From: GWE2-42-39 sp034003625
GTDB lineage: Bacteria; Bacteroidota; Bacteroidia; Bacteroidales; Prolixibacteraceae
Length of the DNA: 64,000 nt
Direction of reading: 5' to 3'
NCBI GenBank assembly: GCA_034003625.1
Contig: JAVEYG010000005.1
Location: 1 to 64,000 of the forward strand
The notes under the pieces: model-generated
Told to the model about the DNA's origin: nothing
Databases searched by the model: none
What the model saw: only the letters and a program-made list of their open reading frames with translations
Translations under genes and position numbers: made by a program
Part shown: positions 48,622 through 57,824 of the stretch, piece by piece
How positions within the stretch are numbered: the first letter of the stretch is position 1
Layout: each line of letters opens with the position of its first letter

Positions 48622-51534
48622 TTAAAAAAACGAATAGCTTGCTTTAATCCGGAATGTCATCCCGGGGCTGAGCATAGAGAAGAACTGATCATCTGCATGG
48701 TATGACCTGAATACAGATTTCTTTCTCTGGTTCAGCAGGTTTTCGATCTTTAAGCCGAGCTGGAACCGTTGTTTTCCCCCAAATGCTTTATTGACATTGA
48801 TGTTAAGACTATGGAAAGGTACGCTGTAGATATCCGGACGGTCAACAATTCCGACGTATTGAAGCGTTTGGCCTTGCACGTTGTAATAAATTCCTGCATC
48901 GAGGCCTTTGCCAAAGCCATTTTCACTGCCATCGTAAGAAAACCCTGCATTGATAATGTATGGCGCCTGTCCGGCCATATCCCGGTATTGACTTATTGTT
49001 TGTCCGGTCCGTGCATTTTCAATCCGTGAGTTGTACTCTGTTGGGCCCATCTCGATTTGAGAATGAGTAAAAGTGAAATTGACCATTGCGCTGAAAGTTT
49101 TAAGGGGTTTTCCCAAAATCTTCAGGCTTTGCCGTAATTCTACTTCAACTCCTGCTACTTTTCCGTTGCCCACATTCCGGGGTTGGTACGAACCTGGTTG
49201 GGTTACATACTGTACAATTTCGATCGGGTTTTCAAATCGCTTATAAAATATTCCGGAAGATATGGTGTGCCCTCCTGTTTGAAACATTTCCCAACGGACA
49301 TCAAAATTCTGAATATCTGTTTTTGTCAGCTTGCCGTTCCAATATTCAACGCCTGCCATGTCGTCGGCATCGCGGAACATGCCGCCAATAAATGTACGCC
49401 CGCTGATAGGATCGAAGATTTCGGCATACGATAATTCTTTAAACGAAGGGCGTGCAATGGTTTTGGACCATGAAAAACGCAGGTTCTGGTTTTCCGTAAG
49501 ATTATAAATTAAGTTGAGCGAAGGGAAGAAACCCAGGTTGTCGAGGACCTTTTCATGATCAAGTATCCTCGTGCCAAGTTGATCCTGCCCGGTATAATGT
49601 TGTACGTAGTTTTCAGCTCTCAGTCCGACAATGGCCCTCAGCTTTTCCACCGGGCTCATTTCCACCGAGAGATACCCCGCCATATTGTCCACACTGGCGT
49701 CGAACTGGTTCGGGTTTACCGGGATGAAGGGGGCTTCGTACGTTGTTCCCCGTGAAATATTTCCATTATAAGGCCATAAATTTTCAGGACGGAATATTTC
49801 ATCCGGGTCGCCGGTCAAGGGAACATTCCGGAGATTGACCGCAAAATTGCGGATGACAAAATCACGCTTTTTATACGTATAGGCGCTACCAAATTTTAAT
49901 TTGGCAACTTCACCGTTCAGTGTAAAATCTTTGGTTACATGAAAAGCGCCCGACAGGTTCGTTTCTTCCAGCTCGCGCCATATACGTTCCGGGAAACCAA
50001 CTTCTGTTCCGATGATGAAATTCCCGTTGGTTATTCCGTACCGGGTAAAACGAATATCCGGGTCGCTGATCGTTGACACGGTGGGCGATATTTTCCATTC
50101 GATGTCCCAGCCTTCTTCAACCCATGTATGTTTTCCGCTCAACAGAATGTTGGTCAGCGACCGTTGACTGTATTCGAGGTTGTGTTGAAACCCGGAGAAT
50201 TCGGTTCCGAGGTTGGTCTTTGCATAGTCGAAAATAGCGGCCTGTGATTCGCCGTTTTGCAGATGCAGAAAGTTGATCTGGTATTTTACTTTTTTACTTT
50301 TTAAAGCTATTCCTGCCAGACCACTCCATAAAACGCTGTTTACCCCGTAGTCGCCCGACTGGTTTTCGCGTAACTCCATGTCTGTTTCGTTCAGTGAGCT
50401 TGACAAGCCATACCTGCCATATTCCGCCTTCAGATAAAATTCAATATCGTTTTTGTACGAAACTGCCAGGAGGTAACCTATGTCGTATTTTCCCAAATCC
50501 TTTTGATTCCCAAGGGTCGCACCTATACTGTAATCCATAAAGCTACGTGTACGGGAAGCAGCCAGTACCGGGTTGAACGATTTCAATATTTCACGGTACC
50601 GTATTCCTTTTTCACTGTTGGGATTGCCCACTACTTCGGAAAACAGGGGGATATTTCTGGTTGCGGGAATGTCGCGTGTACCGTCGTCGAAACCCATCCA
50701 GTCGGTTTTTCCACCTTTGTAGGTCAGGTATTTGTGGTTGAAATGGGATTCCGGATTGTATCCGGCACTCATAGATATTCCGGCGTTTTTTGTTTCAGGA
50801 AAGTCTTTGATATTGATGTTGATGACACCCCCTGTAAAGTCGGCGGGCAGATCGGCAGTAAAGGTTTTATTTACCACCATGTTGTCGATAACGTTGACCG
50901 GGAACATATCCATTTGCAGAGTATTCCTGTCAGGGTCAAGACCCGGAATGTCCAGTCCGTTTAAAATGGTTTTGGTATAGCGGTCTCCAAGGCCGCGGAC
51001 AAAAACATATTTTCCGCCTTCGACCGATACGCCGGTTACCCGCCCCATAGAAGCAGCTGCACTTGAATCGCCGGTTTTTTTCAGTTCTGCCGAAGAAATA
51101 CCGTCAAGCAGGTTTGCCGATTTTTTCTTCATGGCCTGCATGGCGGTTTCGGTATGGTATAAGGCTTTTGCCGTTACAACGGCTTCACCAATTTCAATGG
51201 TGGCTTCATTAAGTTTCAGGTTGTCAAGTATGGTAGCTTTCCCGGATTCAATCAAAACGTCTTTTATGTGAAGGGTTTCGTAAGAAATAAATGAAACCCG
51301 GATTTGATAAATTCCCGGGGCAATACTCAGGTTGAACTTACCATCAAGATCGGTAATCGTTCCGAGAGAGGTCCCTTCTGCAAAAATGGTTACGCCAGGT
51401 AGAAATTCACCTGTTTTTTCGTCGAAAACAGCGCCTCGCAGAAATCCGGGTTGTCCGAAAAGAACAACGGAACAAAAAAGGGACAGAAACAGGGTGATGG
51501 ACAATGTAATTGCTCGCATGATTTTTTTTGTCAT
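48622..51534 (-). CDS. TonB-dependent receptor with N-terminal carboxypeptidase-like domain
   Basis: A 970-residue outer-membrane receptor. After a signal peptide ending near GQ (about residue 28) comes a CarboxypepD_reg-like domain (GAVFDEKTGEFLPGVTI, LDGKFNLSI). The plug domain has SSAAASMGRVTGVSVEGGKYVF in outline, VFVRGLGDRYTKTILNG and LPADFTGGVININIKDFPE. The barrel ends in RIKASYSFF. No SusD is adjacent; the partner is a beta-helix lipoprotein upstream. The plug's RGLGDRYT and FTGGVI motifs mark a subgroup not typical of glycan import. A hairpin lies nine bases before the start. Its ligand is unknown; Pho-box-like repeats upstream of its partner suggest phosphate-related uptake. Confidence 0.92.
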   Translation of the reverse strand: MTKKIMRAITLSITLFLSLFCSVVLFGQPGFLRGAVFDEKTGEFLPGVTIFAEGTSLGTITDLDGKFNLSIAPGIYQIRVSFISYETLHIKDVLIESGKATILDNLKLNEATIEIGEAVVTAKALYHTETAMQAMKKKSANLLDGISSAELKKTGDSSAAASMGRVTGVSVEGGKYVFVRGLGDRYTKTILNGLDIPGLDPDRNTLQMDMFPVNVIDNMVVNKTFTADLPADFTGGVININIKDFPETKNAGISMSAGYNPESHFNHKYLTYKGGKTDWMGFDDGTRDIPATRNIPLFSEVVGNPNSEKGIRYREILKSFNPVLAASRTRSFMDYSIGATLGNQKDLGKYDIGYLLAVSYKNDIEFYLKAEYGRYGLSSSLNETDMELRENQSGDYGVNSVLWSGLAGIALKSKKVKYQINFLHLQNGESQAAIFDYAKTNLGTEFSGFQHNLEYSQRSLTNILLSGKHTWVEEGWDIEWKISPTVSTISDPDIRFTRYGITNGNFIIGTEVGFPERIWRELEETNLSGAFHVTKDFTLNGEVAKLKFGSAYTYKKRDFVIRNFAVNLRNVPLTGDPDEIFRPENLWPYNGNISRGTTYEAPFIPVNPNQFDASVDNMAGYLSVEMSPVEKLRAIVGLRAENYVQHYTGQDQLGTRILDHEKVLDNLGFFPSLNLIYNLTENQNLRFSWSKTIARPSFKELSYAEIFDPISGRTFIGGMFRDADDMAGVEYWNGKLTKTDIQNFDVRWEMFQTGGHTISSGIFYKRFENPIEIVQYVTQPGSYQPRNVGNGKVAGVEVELRQSLKILGKPLKTFSAMVNFTFTHSQIEMGPTEYNSRIENARTGQTISQYRDMAGQAPYIINAGFSYDGSENGFGKGLDAGIYYNVQGQTLQYVGIVDRPDIYSVPFHSLNINVNKAFGGKQRFQLGLKIENLLNQRKKSVFRSYHADDQFFSMLSPGMTFRIKASYSFF

Positions 51535-51542
51535 TATAAACC

Positions 51543-51574
51543 AAAACTCACAGGCATATTGGGCTGTGAGTTTT
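51543..51574 (-). terminator. Hairpin between beta-helix and receptor genes
   Basis: AAAACTCACAG (51543-51553) and CTGTGAGTTTT (51564-51574) are perfect 11-base arms with a 10-base loop, ending in a T-tract on either strand. It may attenuate read-through from the lipoprotein gene into the receptor gene. Confidence 0.6.
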
Positions 51575-51609
51575 TCTGTAAATAAGGGTTAAACGGATGA
51601 GGATATTGG

Positions 51610-53070
51610 TTATTTAAACGGTACCAGCACCCCGGAGGCAGCAGCCCACGACCATGTGGCGAATTTTGTTTTATCGGCTCCCACAGCATTGCTTTTTAGT
51701 GTAACTGCCGTTGTAAAGGCATCAGAACCATCTTTAAAGAAATCAGGAATGGTTGTTCCTTCAGGAAGGGTAACCTGGAAATTTTTGAAGACACAAGTAT
51801 AAAATTTGGGTATCTCATCAAAGGTTTGTCCCGGTTTTATATCGAAGAAATAAACATTTTCCATATCGGCATTGCTGTCGGTGCTATTGTTTTTTGCGTC
51901 GTTGTCAACCAGCCCGACAGCATCTTTTGCCTGCACACTGCCGTTTTTGATCATGTAATTTTTTACGGCAGCAGCGCCTTCAGGCCCGTCCAACTCAAAA
52001 CATTTGTCGCCGGGATTAATTACAATAAAGTTGTCCAGCATGCCAATCCAGCTCTGATCTGCATCAATGGCATCGTCTTCTGTATTCCACACCAATGCGT
52101 TTTTTACACTTACTGTACCGCCAAACCATTCAATTCCGTCGTCCTGATTTGCAACAATCTCAATATTTTCGATTGTTGTTCCGGATCCAACACCGCCAAG
52201 GGTAAGCCCGTTGATTTCATTGCCTTCGCCAATGTTGGCGCCGCCATGACGAACGGACACATACCGGATCACACCTGAATTGTCGGCTGCATTTGTGCCA
52301 CCATATAACCCGTTTTGATCAGAGGCAGGAATGCCTTCAATTTGTGCTGTTTCACCGGTTTTAACAGAGATCGGGGCATTTCCCAATACGATCAATCCTC
52401 CCCATAAACCGTTAAGGGTTGGGTCAAGATTAGGACTGCTTACTTGTCCTGGCTGAATTTCATCGGCCACCGAAGTAAAAATGATGGGTGAACCGGCTGT
52501 TCCTTCGGCCATAATTTTTGCACCACGGGCGATTAGAAGGGCTGTTGCATTGGCCCCTGTGCCAGCTTCTCCTTTTATAATTACTCCTGGTTCAATCGTT
52601 AACGTAACATCGGGTAATACGGAAACACGATTTTTTAATACATAAATTTTGCCTTTCTTCCAGGTTGTGTTGGCGGTAATGTTTGCAGAAACTGCAATTT
52701 CTTTCGCGATAGTTAACACAGCGGTTGCCTGGTACGATTGGTTTCCATTGTCGGTTACCGTGAGGGTCACAGAACCGGCTCCTGTATTAACGCCCGCTGT
52801 AAAGGTAATTGTTATGGTACCTGATGTTGAATTGGCTGTCCCGTCAGAAGAAACTGCTGCTGTCCCGTTAGTTGCATAGACAGATGAAGATTTAAATCCA
52901 CCGGCTGTGGTATAGCTGAATGCTATTTCTACCGACTCCTCAATTACAACTGAAGTTTCAGAAGGAGAAATTACCGAAGGGGCGACAAATGTTTTATCTT
53001 CTTCACAGGAATTCAGTAAGAACAGGCTTCCTAAAAAAGGAACAAAGATAAAATAGGCTAACTTTTTCAT
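51610..53070 (-). CDS. Right-handed beta-helix lipoprotein
   Basis: A 486-residue lipoprotein, start MKKLAYFIFVPFLGSLFLLNSC; two earlier ATGs lie within three codons. The lipobox is LLNSC, followed by a linker and a beta-sandwich (residues 30-125, rich in Thr/Ser/Val). The rest has Gly- and Asn-rich repeats typical of a right-handed parallel beta-helix: TLTIEPGVIIKGEAG, GLWGGLIVLGNAPI, YVSVRHGGANIG, IEIVANQDDGIEWFGG and ALVWNTEDDAIDADQSW. Such proteins form surface partners of TonB receptors in Bacteroidetes. No catalytic residues are obvious. Its promoter region contains Pho-box-like repeats. Confidence 0.78.
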   Translation of the reverse strand: MKKLAYFIFVPFLGSLFLLNSCEEDKTFVAPSVISPSETSVVIEESVEIAFSYTTAGGFKSSSVYATNGTAAVSSDGTANSTSGTITITFTAGVNTGAGSVTLTVTDNGNQSYQATAVLTIAKEIAVSANITANTTWKKGKIYVLKNRVSVLPDVTLTIEPGVIIKGEAGTGANATALLIARGAKIMAEGTAGSPIIFTSVADEIQPGQVSSPNLDPTLNGLWGGLIVLGNAPISVKTGETAQIEGIPASDQNGLYGGTNAADNSGVIRYVSVRHGGANIGEGNEINGLTLGGVGSGTTIENIEIVANQDDGIEWFGGTVSVKNALVWNTEDDAIDADQSWIGMLDNFIVINPGDKCFELDGPEGAAAVKNYMIKNGSVQAKDAVGLVDNDAKNNSTDSNADMENVYFFDIKPGQTFDEIPKFYTCVFKNFQVTLPEGTTIPDFFKDGSDAFTTAVTLKSNAVGADKTKFATWSWAAASGVLVPFK

Positions 53071-53115
53071 AGTCATCATTATTTATTTTAATTGATGCAA
53101 ATGAAACCTGATATT

Positions 53116-53154
53116 GTTACAATCTGATTAAAGAGCGTTTAATCTTGGATTACA
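53116..53154. promoter_or_regulatory. Pho-box-like 11-base direct repeats
   Basis: GTTACA at 53116, ATTAAA at 53127, TTTAAT at 53138 and ATTACA at 53149 begin 11 bases apart. They include a perfect palindrome GATTAAA-GAGCG-TTTAATC (53126-53144). They end 46 bases before the beta-helix gene's start, as at 47894. Confidence 0.45.
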
Positions 53155-53416
53155 TTTCTGAAACCGAAATGCAACTGGAGGGCATTTACGGTCGAAAGAA
53201 ATGGGGTAATCAGTTGCCGGCAGGATAGCACAAGGATATAACAGTTAGAAATTGTTGATAATGAATGTAACTGTTACTACAGGTAATAGTGAAAATAAAA
53301 AAGCAAGGAACACAAAATAAGGGATCAAAAATCCGGGGCAAACACATTTCTGATCGTTCAATATTCCTTACTTCCTGTTTCTTGCTCGATGGGAAGAGAA
53401 ATCAATGGGAATAATT
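53155..53416. other. Intergenic region with an imperfect inverted repeat
   Basis: No gene seen. AGCAAG (53302-53307) pairs with CTTGCT (53381-53386), and further in AAGG (53319-53322) with CCTT (53366-53369), forming a large imperfect hairpin after the MFS gene. GTAACTGTTAC is a short palindrome near 53270. Both are of uncertain meaning. Confidence 0.35.
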
Positions 53417-54628
53417 TTAGCTCACTTTTATTTCTTTTTCGTTTCTGAAGAACACGATCATCGCTACCGCCAGGGATAGCGAACTCAGAGTGGTAATGCC
53501 CCAAATCGTATTCCAGTTGTAAACCCCTTCCTGAAGGTTCATTTCAATAATTTGGCGGCTGATAAAGTTCCCAGCCAGCAGGCCTACCCCAAAGGTCACT
53601 AAGAAAATAAAACCCTGAGCCTGTGCCCGTAGCCCGGCAGGCGCCTTTTTGTCGATGTAAATTTGTCCGCCCAGAAAGAAATAGCCGTAAATGACCCCGT
53701 GTACCAGGATGCCCACAAAGTAAAACAACGGCTGCGCGGCCACCCCGCCCAGGTAGAAAGCCAGGTACCTCACGGCCAGCACGGCCAGCCCGATGACCAT
53801 GGTCGTCCGGAGCCCGGTTTTGCGGATCACAAACGGCACGGTGAGCACAAAAGCCATTTCGGCCAACTGCCCGAAGTTCATGGTGATGCTGATGTATTTA
53901 AAACCCTGGTCGAGCAAAAATTCGGAGCAGTACGACCAGTACATCGAAAAGGGTATCATGGCCAAAAAGGAGATGAGGATGAACACGGCAAAATTGCGGT
54001 CTTTCATCAGCGACACGGCGCGCAGCCCCAGTGCATCAATCACCGAACCTTTCTGTCCTTTAGCGGGCGGCGGTGTTTTCGGAAGTCCCAGGTTGGTAAA
54101 AACAGCAAGCAGGCCAATCCCTGCCGCATAAAAAAATGGGATATTGGTGCCGTCGAAATCCAGTTTCAGCACGTTTACGGTGAAAAGGCTGCACAGGCCC
54201 GAAACCACCCACCCGATGGAGCCAAACACGCGGATACGCGGAAACAGTTCCGAAGGGGCATGGGCCATGGCAATGGCGCTGGTCAGGCTCCAGGTGGGCA
54301 TGTGGAACAACATGGCAAACAGCAGGGCAACAAACAAAACAACCGGGTTGCTGACCACCGCGGCCAGCAACAGCAAAACAGCCGTGAGCAGGTTCAGGGC
54401 GGCCAGCACTTTTTCGCTGGCAAAAAACCGGTCGGCCACCATCCCGATCACCGGCGAAGCCATGCACCCGATGGCCATCGAACTTAAGATCAACGCTTTT
54501 TGTATGCCTTCCACGTTCATGTTGGTCAGGTAGGCCGCCAAAGGTACCCACCACACGGCAAACAGCATGTACTGGAAAAACATCATCAGGGACAAACGAA
54601 AACTCGTTGGGAAAATGAATTTTCTCAT
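53417..54628 (-). CDS. MFS transporter, nucleoside permease (NupG)-like
   Basis: A 403-residue inner-membrane transporter with 12 predicted helices. The N-terminal half opens RLSLMMFFQYMLFAVWWVPL, which resembles nucleoside:proton symporters (PF03825), with VIGMVADRFFASEKVLA between helices 2 and 3 and RIRVFGSIGWVVSGL later. The second half has AMIPFSMYWSYCSEFLLDQG and IYIDKKAPAGLRAQAQG. In Bacteroidetes such proteins take up nucleosides or sugar derivatives, and the substrate here is uncertain. It is divergent from DUF2851 with a hairpin in the shared promoter region and has no catabolic neighbours. Confidence 0.85.
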   Translation of the reverse strand: MRKFIFPTSFRLSLMMFFQYMLFAVWWVPLAAYLTNMNVEGIQKALILSSMAIGCMASPVIGMVADRFFASEKVLAALNLLTAVLLLLAAVVSNPVVLFVALLFAMLFHMPTWSLTSAIAMAHAPSELFPRIRVFGSIGWVVSGLCSLFTVNVLKLDFDGTNIPFFYAAGIGLLAVFTNLGLPKTPPPAKGQKGSVIDALGLRAVSLMKDRNFAVFILISFLAMIPFSMYWSYCSEFLLDQGFKYISITMNFGQLAEMAFVLTVPFVIRKTGLRTTMVIGLAVLAVRYLAFYLGGVAAQPLFYFVGILVHGVIYGYFFLGGQIYIDKKAPAGLRAQAQGFIFLVTFGVGLLAGNFISRQIIEMNLQEGVYNWNTIWGITTLSSLSLAVAMIVFFRNEKEIKVS

Positions 54629-54717
54629 CAGATTAATGTTGGGTTAATAAGTAAAAAATAAGTGTTGTTGACCGGAAAGATAGGATTTTTATTTTTCAGA
54701 TTAAAATTATTTTTTAA

Positions 54718-54747
54718 CTGCTGCGGAAAATTTTCAGATCCGCGCAG
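54718..54747. repeat. Hairpin in divergent promoter region
   Basis: CTGCTGCGGA and TCCGCGCAG pair over nine bases with one bulged T. It lies 70 bases before the DUF2851 gene and 90 bases from the MFS gene. It may be an operator or a stray repeat. Confidence 0.35.
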
Positions 54748-54816
54748 TTTGTTGCTTTATTTTTTCTGATTTCTTGTTAAATTGCCAAATGCAAGTTCCT
54801 CCTAATCAACGACCAA

Positions 54817-56106
54817 ATGAAAGAAGATTTTTTGCATTTTATCTGGAAACATCGTTTGTTCAGTAAAACGAACCTGAAAACCGTTTCGGGTGAAAAATTG
54901 GAGATTATTTCCACCGGTACTCACAATTTTGATTCGGGCCCTGATTTTTTTAACGCGAAAATCCGTATCGGGAATACGCTGTGGGCAGGGAATGTAGAAA
55001 TACATACCCGTGCATCAGACTGGTACCAGCATCGGCACAATGAAGACGAAGCTTACAACAATGTGATTTTGCATGTGGTTGAAACTTCCGACCGGGAGGT
55101 GGCAGTGAACGGGAAGGTTCTGCCCTGCCTGATTTTAAATTATTCTGAAAAGTTGAAGGAAAATTACCTTTTGCTGCTTCAGTCGGAACAGTGGGTTGCC
55201 TGTCAGGACCGGTTTCACCTGATTGATCCGTTTGAAGTAAAATTTTGGTCGGGAGCCTTGCTCAGTGAGCGCCTGCTCTTGAAAACCGGAGATATCAAGG
55301 CGCTGCTTCAGCAAAACCAGAATGACTGGAACGAGACTTTCTATCAACTGCTTGCCCGTAATTTCGGGATGAAAACCAATGCACTGCCCTTTGAAATGCT
55401 GGCAAAGGCAACCCCACTTCATATTCTTGCCAAACACAAAAACGACCTTTTTCAGATTGAAGCCCTTCTATTCGGGCAATCGGGACTGTTGAACGAAGAA
55501 CTGATCGGCGATGATTATTTTTTGAAACTGCGCGAAGAATATTCTTTCCTGTATAAAAAGTACAAGCTCAATCCGGTCGATGCCCATTTGTGGAAATTCA
55601 TGCGCCTTCGCCCGGTTAATTTTCCGACCGTGCGCATCAGCCAGTTTGCCCGGTTAGTCTGTAAATCGACTGCTCTTTTTTCGAGGATCATAGAAACGGA
55701 AAGCATTAGAATGTTGGAACAATTTTTTGACGTGGAAAGTTCGGAATACTGGACCAGCCATTACCGGTTTAATAAAGAGTCGAAAAAAATACCCAAAAAG
55801 CTGGGAAGTTCAGCTTTTCAGAACATTGTGATCAACACGATTGCCCCGGTCTTGTTCATTTACGGAGAGATGAACGGAAAATATGAATTGAAAGACCGGT
55901 CGTTGTATTTTCTTGATGAATTGCCGCCGGAAAAGAATTCCATTACCGAAGGTTGGGAACAGATGGGAATCCGGGCGAAATCGGCTTTCGAGTCACAAGC
56001 CCTGCTTCAGTTGAGAAACGGGTATTGCCGCAATAAAAAATGCCTTGACTGCCGCCTGGGGCTCAAAATTATTGGCCGGGCCAACGATTCCGTGAATGGT
56101 ACCTGA
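54817..56106 (+). CDS. DUF2851 family protein
   Basis: A 429-residue cytoplasmic protein of unknown function in DUF2851 (Bacteroidetes). Conserved features: MKEDFLHFIWKHRLF at the start, STGTHNFDSGPDFFNAKIRIG, WAGNVEIHTRASDWYQHRHNED, NNVILHVVE and the Cys-rich end NGYCRNKKCLDCRLGLKII. His and Asp residues in the first 90 residues (VEIHTRASDW) suggest a nuclease-like or metal-binding core, but this is only inference. Full length and stand-alone; the zinc transporter operon follows 98 bases downstream. Confidence 0.88.
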   Translation: MKEDFLHFIWKHRLFSKTNLKTVSGEKLEIISTGTHNFDSGPDFFNAKIRIGNTLWAGNVEIHTRASDWYQHRHNEDEAYNNVILHVVETSDREVAVNGKVLPCLILNYSEKLKENYLLLLQSEQWVACQDRFHLIDPFEVKFWSGALLSERLLLKTGDIKALLQQNQNDWNETFYQLLARNFGMKTNALPFEMLAKATPLHILAKHKNDLFQIEALLFGQSGLLNEELIGDDYFLKLREEYSFLYKKYKLNPVDAHLWKFMRLRPVNFPTVRISQFARLVCKSTALFSRIIETESIRMLEQFFDVESSEYWTSHYRFNKESKKIPKKLGSSAFQNIVINTIAPVLFIYGEMNGKYELKDRSLYFLDELPPEKNSITEGWEQMGIRAKSAFESQALLQLRNGYCRNKKCLDCRLGLKIIGRANDSVNGT

Positions 56107-56154
56107 TTCCGGCAGCATTTTTCTGGTTTCTTCCCTTTCATTGATTTTTCAAAC

Positions 56155-56162
56155 TATCTTTG
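56155..56162 (+). promoter_or_regulatory. Candidate -7 promoter element of the znu operon
   Basis: TATCTTTG fits TAnnTTTG and lies 42 bases before znuA. I see no clear Zur-type palindrome beside it. Confidence 0.4.
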
Positions 56163-56204
56163 CCAAATGTTGTTATATTGGTTCAATCAATTGAAAGAAT
56201 ACCC

Positions 56205-57068
56205 ATGAGGAAATATTTTGTGATCCTTTTCATAGTTTTTATTAGCTGCCAGGTTGCCCGGAAAGGCGGACAAAAAGATGTAATTACCGTGACCATTCTT
56301 CCACAGAAGTATTTTGTGGAACGCATTGCCGGCGAACTGGCGGAAGTGAATGTGCTAATCCCTCCGGGGGCCAGTCCCGAATTATATTCGCTGGTACCTT
56401 CGCAACTAAAGGATGTGGTGCGGAGTAAGGCATGGCTGCGCATGGGGCACGTGGGTTTTGAATTGTCGTGGACTGATAAAATTATAGCTGCCAATCCCGA
56501 TATGCAAACTTTTGTGTTATCGGAAGGTATCGATCTGATTGTAGGAGAAGAAGAGCGCCATGACGACCATGCACACGCGGGTGGCGTTGACCCGCACTTT
56601 TGGATGTCGCCCCGCGAAGTCTTTATTATTGCCGAAAATACGATGAAGGCGCTCGTTCAATTATATCCTGACCACGAACTCCTGTTTCGTGAAAATTTTG
56701 AAAAACTAAAAACGGATATTGAAGAAACCGACCGGCATATATCAGAAGTACTGGCTGGTACCCGTAACCGCAGTTTCCTGGTTTTTCACCCGGCCCTCAC
56801 TTATTTTGCCCGTCAGTACGGACTGGAGCAGGTTGCACTCGAAAAAATGGGAAAAGAACCTTCGCCAAAACATGTAAAAGAAGTAGTTCAATTTGCCCGT
56901 GAAAAAAATATACGGGTCATTTTTATTCAGAAGGAATTCGACCGTACCAATGCCCGTATTATTGCTGAAGAAATTAACGGGAGCATCGTCCAGATCAATC
57001 CGCTTGCGTACGATTGGCTGGCACAGATGAAAGAAACCACGGAAAACCTGAAAAACGCGCTGAATTAA
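56205..57068 (+). CDS. znuA: Zinc ABC transporter substrate-binding protein
   Basis: The lipoprotein that captures zinc (or manganese) for the importer. It is 287 residues, starting MRKYFVILFIVFISCQ with Cys at residue 15 as lipid site. Metal ligands are at HVGFELSW, the His-rich loop EERHDDHAHAGGVDPHFWMS, FLVFHPALTYFA and IFIQKEFD. The His loop is short, as is common outside Enterobacteria. Its TAA shares one base with znuC's ATG, so translation is coupled. An upstream in-frame ATG (15 codons earlier) would weaken the lipoprotein signal. Confidence 0.93.
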   Translation: MRKYFVILFIVFISCQVARKGGQKDVITVTILPQKYFVERIAGELAEVNVLIPPGASPELYSLVPSQLKDVVRSKAWLRMGHVGFELSWTDKIIAANPDMQTFVLSEGIDLIVGEEERHDDHAHAGGVDPHFWMSPREVFIIAENTMKALVQLYPDHELLFRENFEKLKTDIEETDRHISEVLAGTRNRSFLVFHPALTYFARQYGLEQVALEKMGKEPSPKHVKEVVQFAREKNIRVIFIQKEFDRTNARIIAEEINGSIVQINPLAYDWLAQMKETTENLKNALN

Positions 57069-57823
57069 TGAGCCTGATTCTTGAAATACAAAACCTGACA
57101 GTCAGTTACGAAAAGGTAAAAGCGCTGGAGAATGTAAACCTGACGGTTTCGGAAGGCGATTTTCTGGGAGTGATCGGGCCCAATGGAGGTGGTAAAACAA
57201 CTTTGCTGAAGGCCATCCTTGGCCTGGTAAAACCTTCGTCAGGAAGCATCCGCTTTTATTTCAAAAAATCAGATACCAATGCGATTGGCTATCTGCCTCA
57301 AATTAACCAGATCGATAAAAAATTCCCGATCAGCGTGCTCGATGTGGTGCGTTCAGGAAAAACAAACGGAATACGGGGCCTTCGTTCCGACAAAAAAACA
57401 GAAAACGGGAAGGCCCTTGCCCTGCTTAGGGAAACAGGTATTGAGCACATCGCCCATAAGCCTATAGGAGAGCTGTCGGGCGGGCAAATGCAACGGGTTT
57501 TTCTTTGCCGTGCACTGATGAGCGATCCCGGACTGCTGATACTTGACGAGCCGGATTCGTTTGTCGATAGTAATTTTGAAGGTGAGTTGTATGAGAAACT
57601 GCGTGAGCTGAACAAACGGATGGCCATCATGTTAGTTTCGCACGATGTGGGTACGATTGCGCAATATGTGAAAACCATTGCCTGTGTAAACCTGCACCTG
57701 CACTATCATCCGTCGAACAAAATATCGACCGAACAACTGGCTTCGTACAACTGTCCGTTGCAAATCATTACGCACGGGCAAATCCCGCATACTGTATTAA
57801 AAACCCACGATCACGACCATTGA
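57068..57823 (+). CDS. znuC: Zinc ABC transporter ATP-binding protein
   Basis: A 251-residue ATPase driving the zinc importer, starting MSLILEIQNLTVSYEKVKAL. Walker A is GPNGGGKTTLLKAILG (about 37-50), the signature is ELSGGQMQRVFLCRAL, Walker B is LLILDEPDSFVD with Asp-Glu-Pro, and the switch His is MLVSHDVGTI. Asp replaces the more usual Thr/Ala after the Pro. The C-terminus is His-rich (HLHYHPSN, THDHDH), often a metal-binding tail. It overlaps znuA's stop by one base and is followed by znuB after one base. Confidence 0.93.
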   Translation: MSLILEIQNLTVSYEKVKALENVNLTVSEGDFLGVIGPNGGGKTTLLKAILGLVKPSSGSIRFYFKKSDTNAIGYLPQINQIDKKFPISVLDVVRSGKTNGIRGLRSDKKTENGKALALLRETGIEHIAHKPIGELSGGQMQRVFLCRALMSDPGLLILDEPDSFVDSNFEGELYEKLRELNKRMAIMLVSHDVGTIAQYVKTIACVNLHLHYHPSNKISTEQLASYNCPLQIITHGQIPHTVLKTHDHDH

Positions 57824-57824
57824 C

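Noticed and set aside
53663..54487. 274-codon frame antisense to the MFS transporter
   Set aside because: Low-complexity Gln/His/Gly-rich translation opposite a clear 12-helix transporter; shadow frame.
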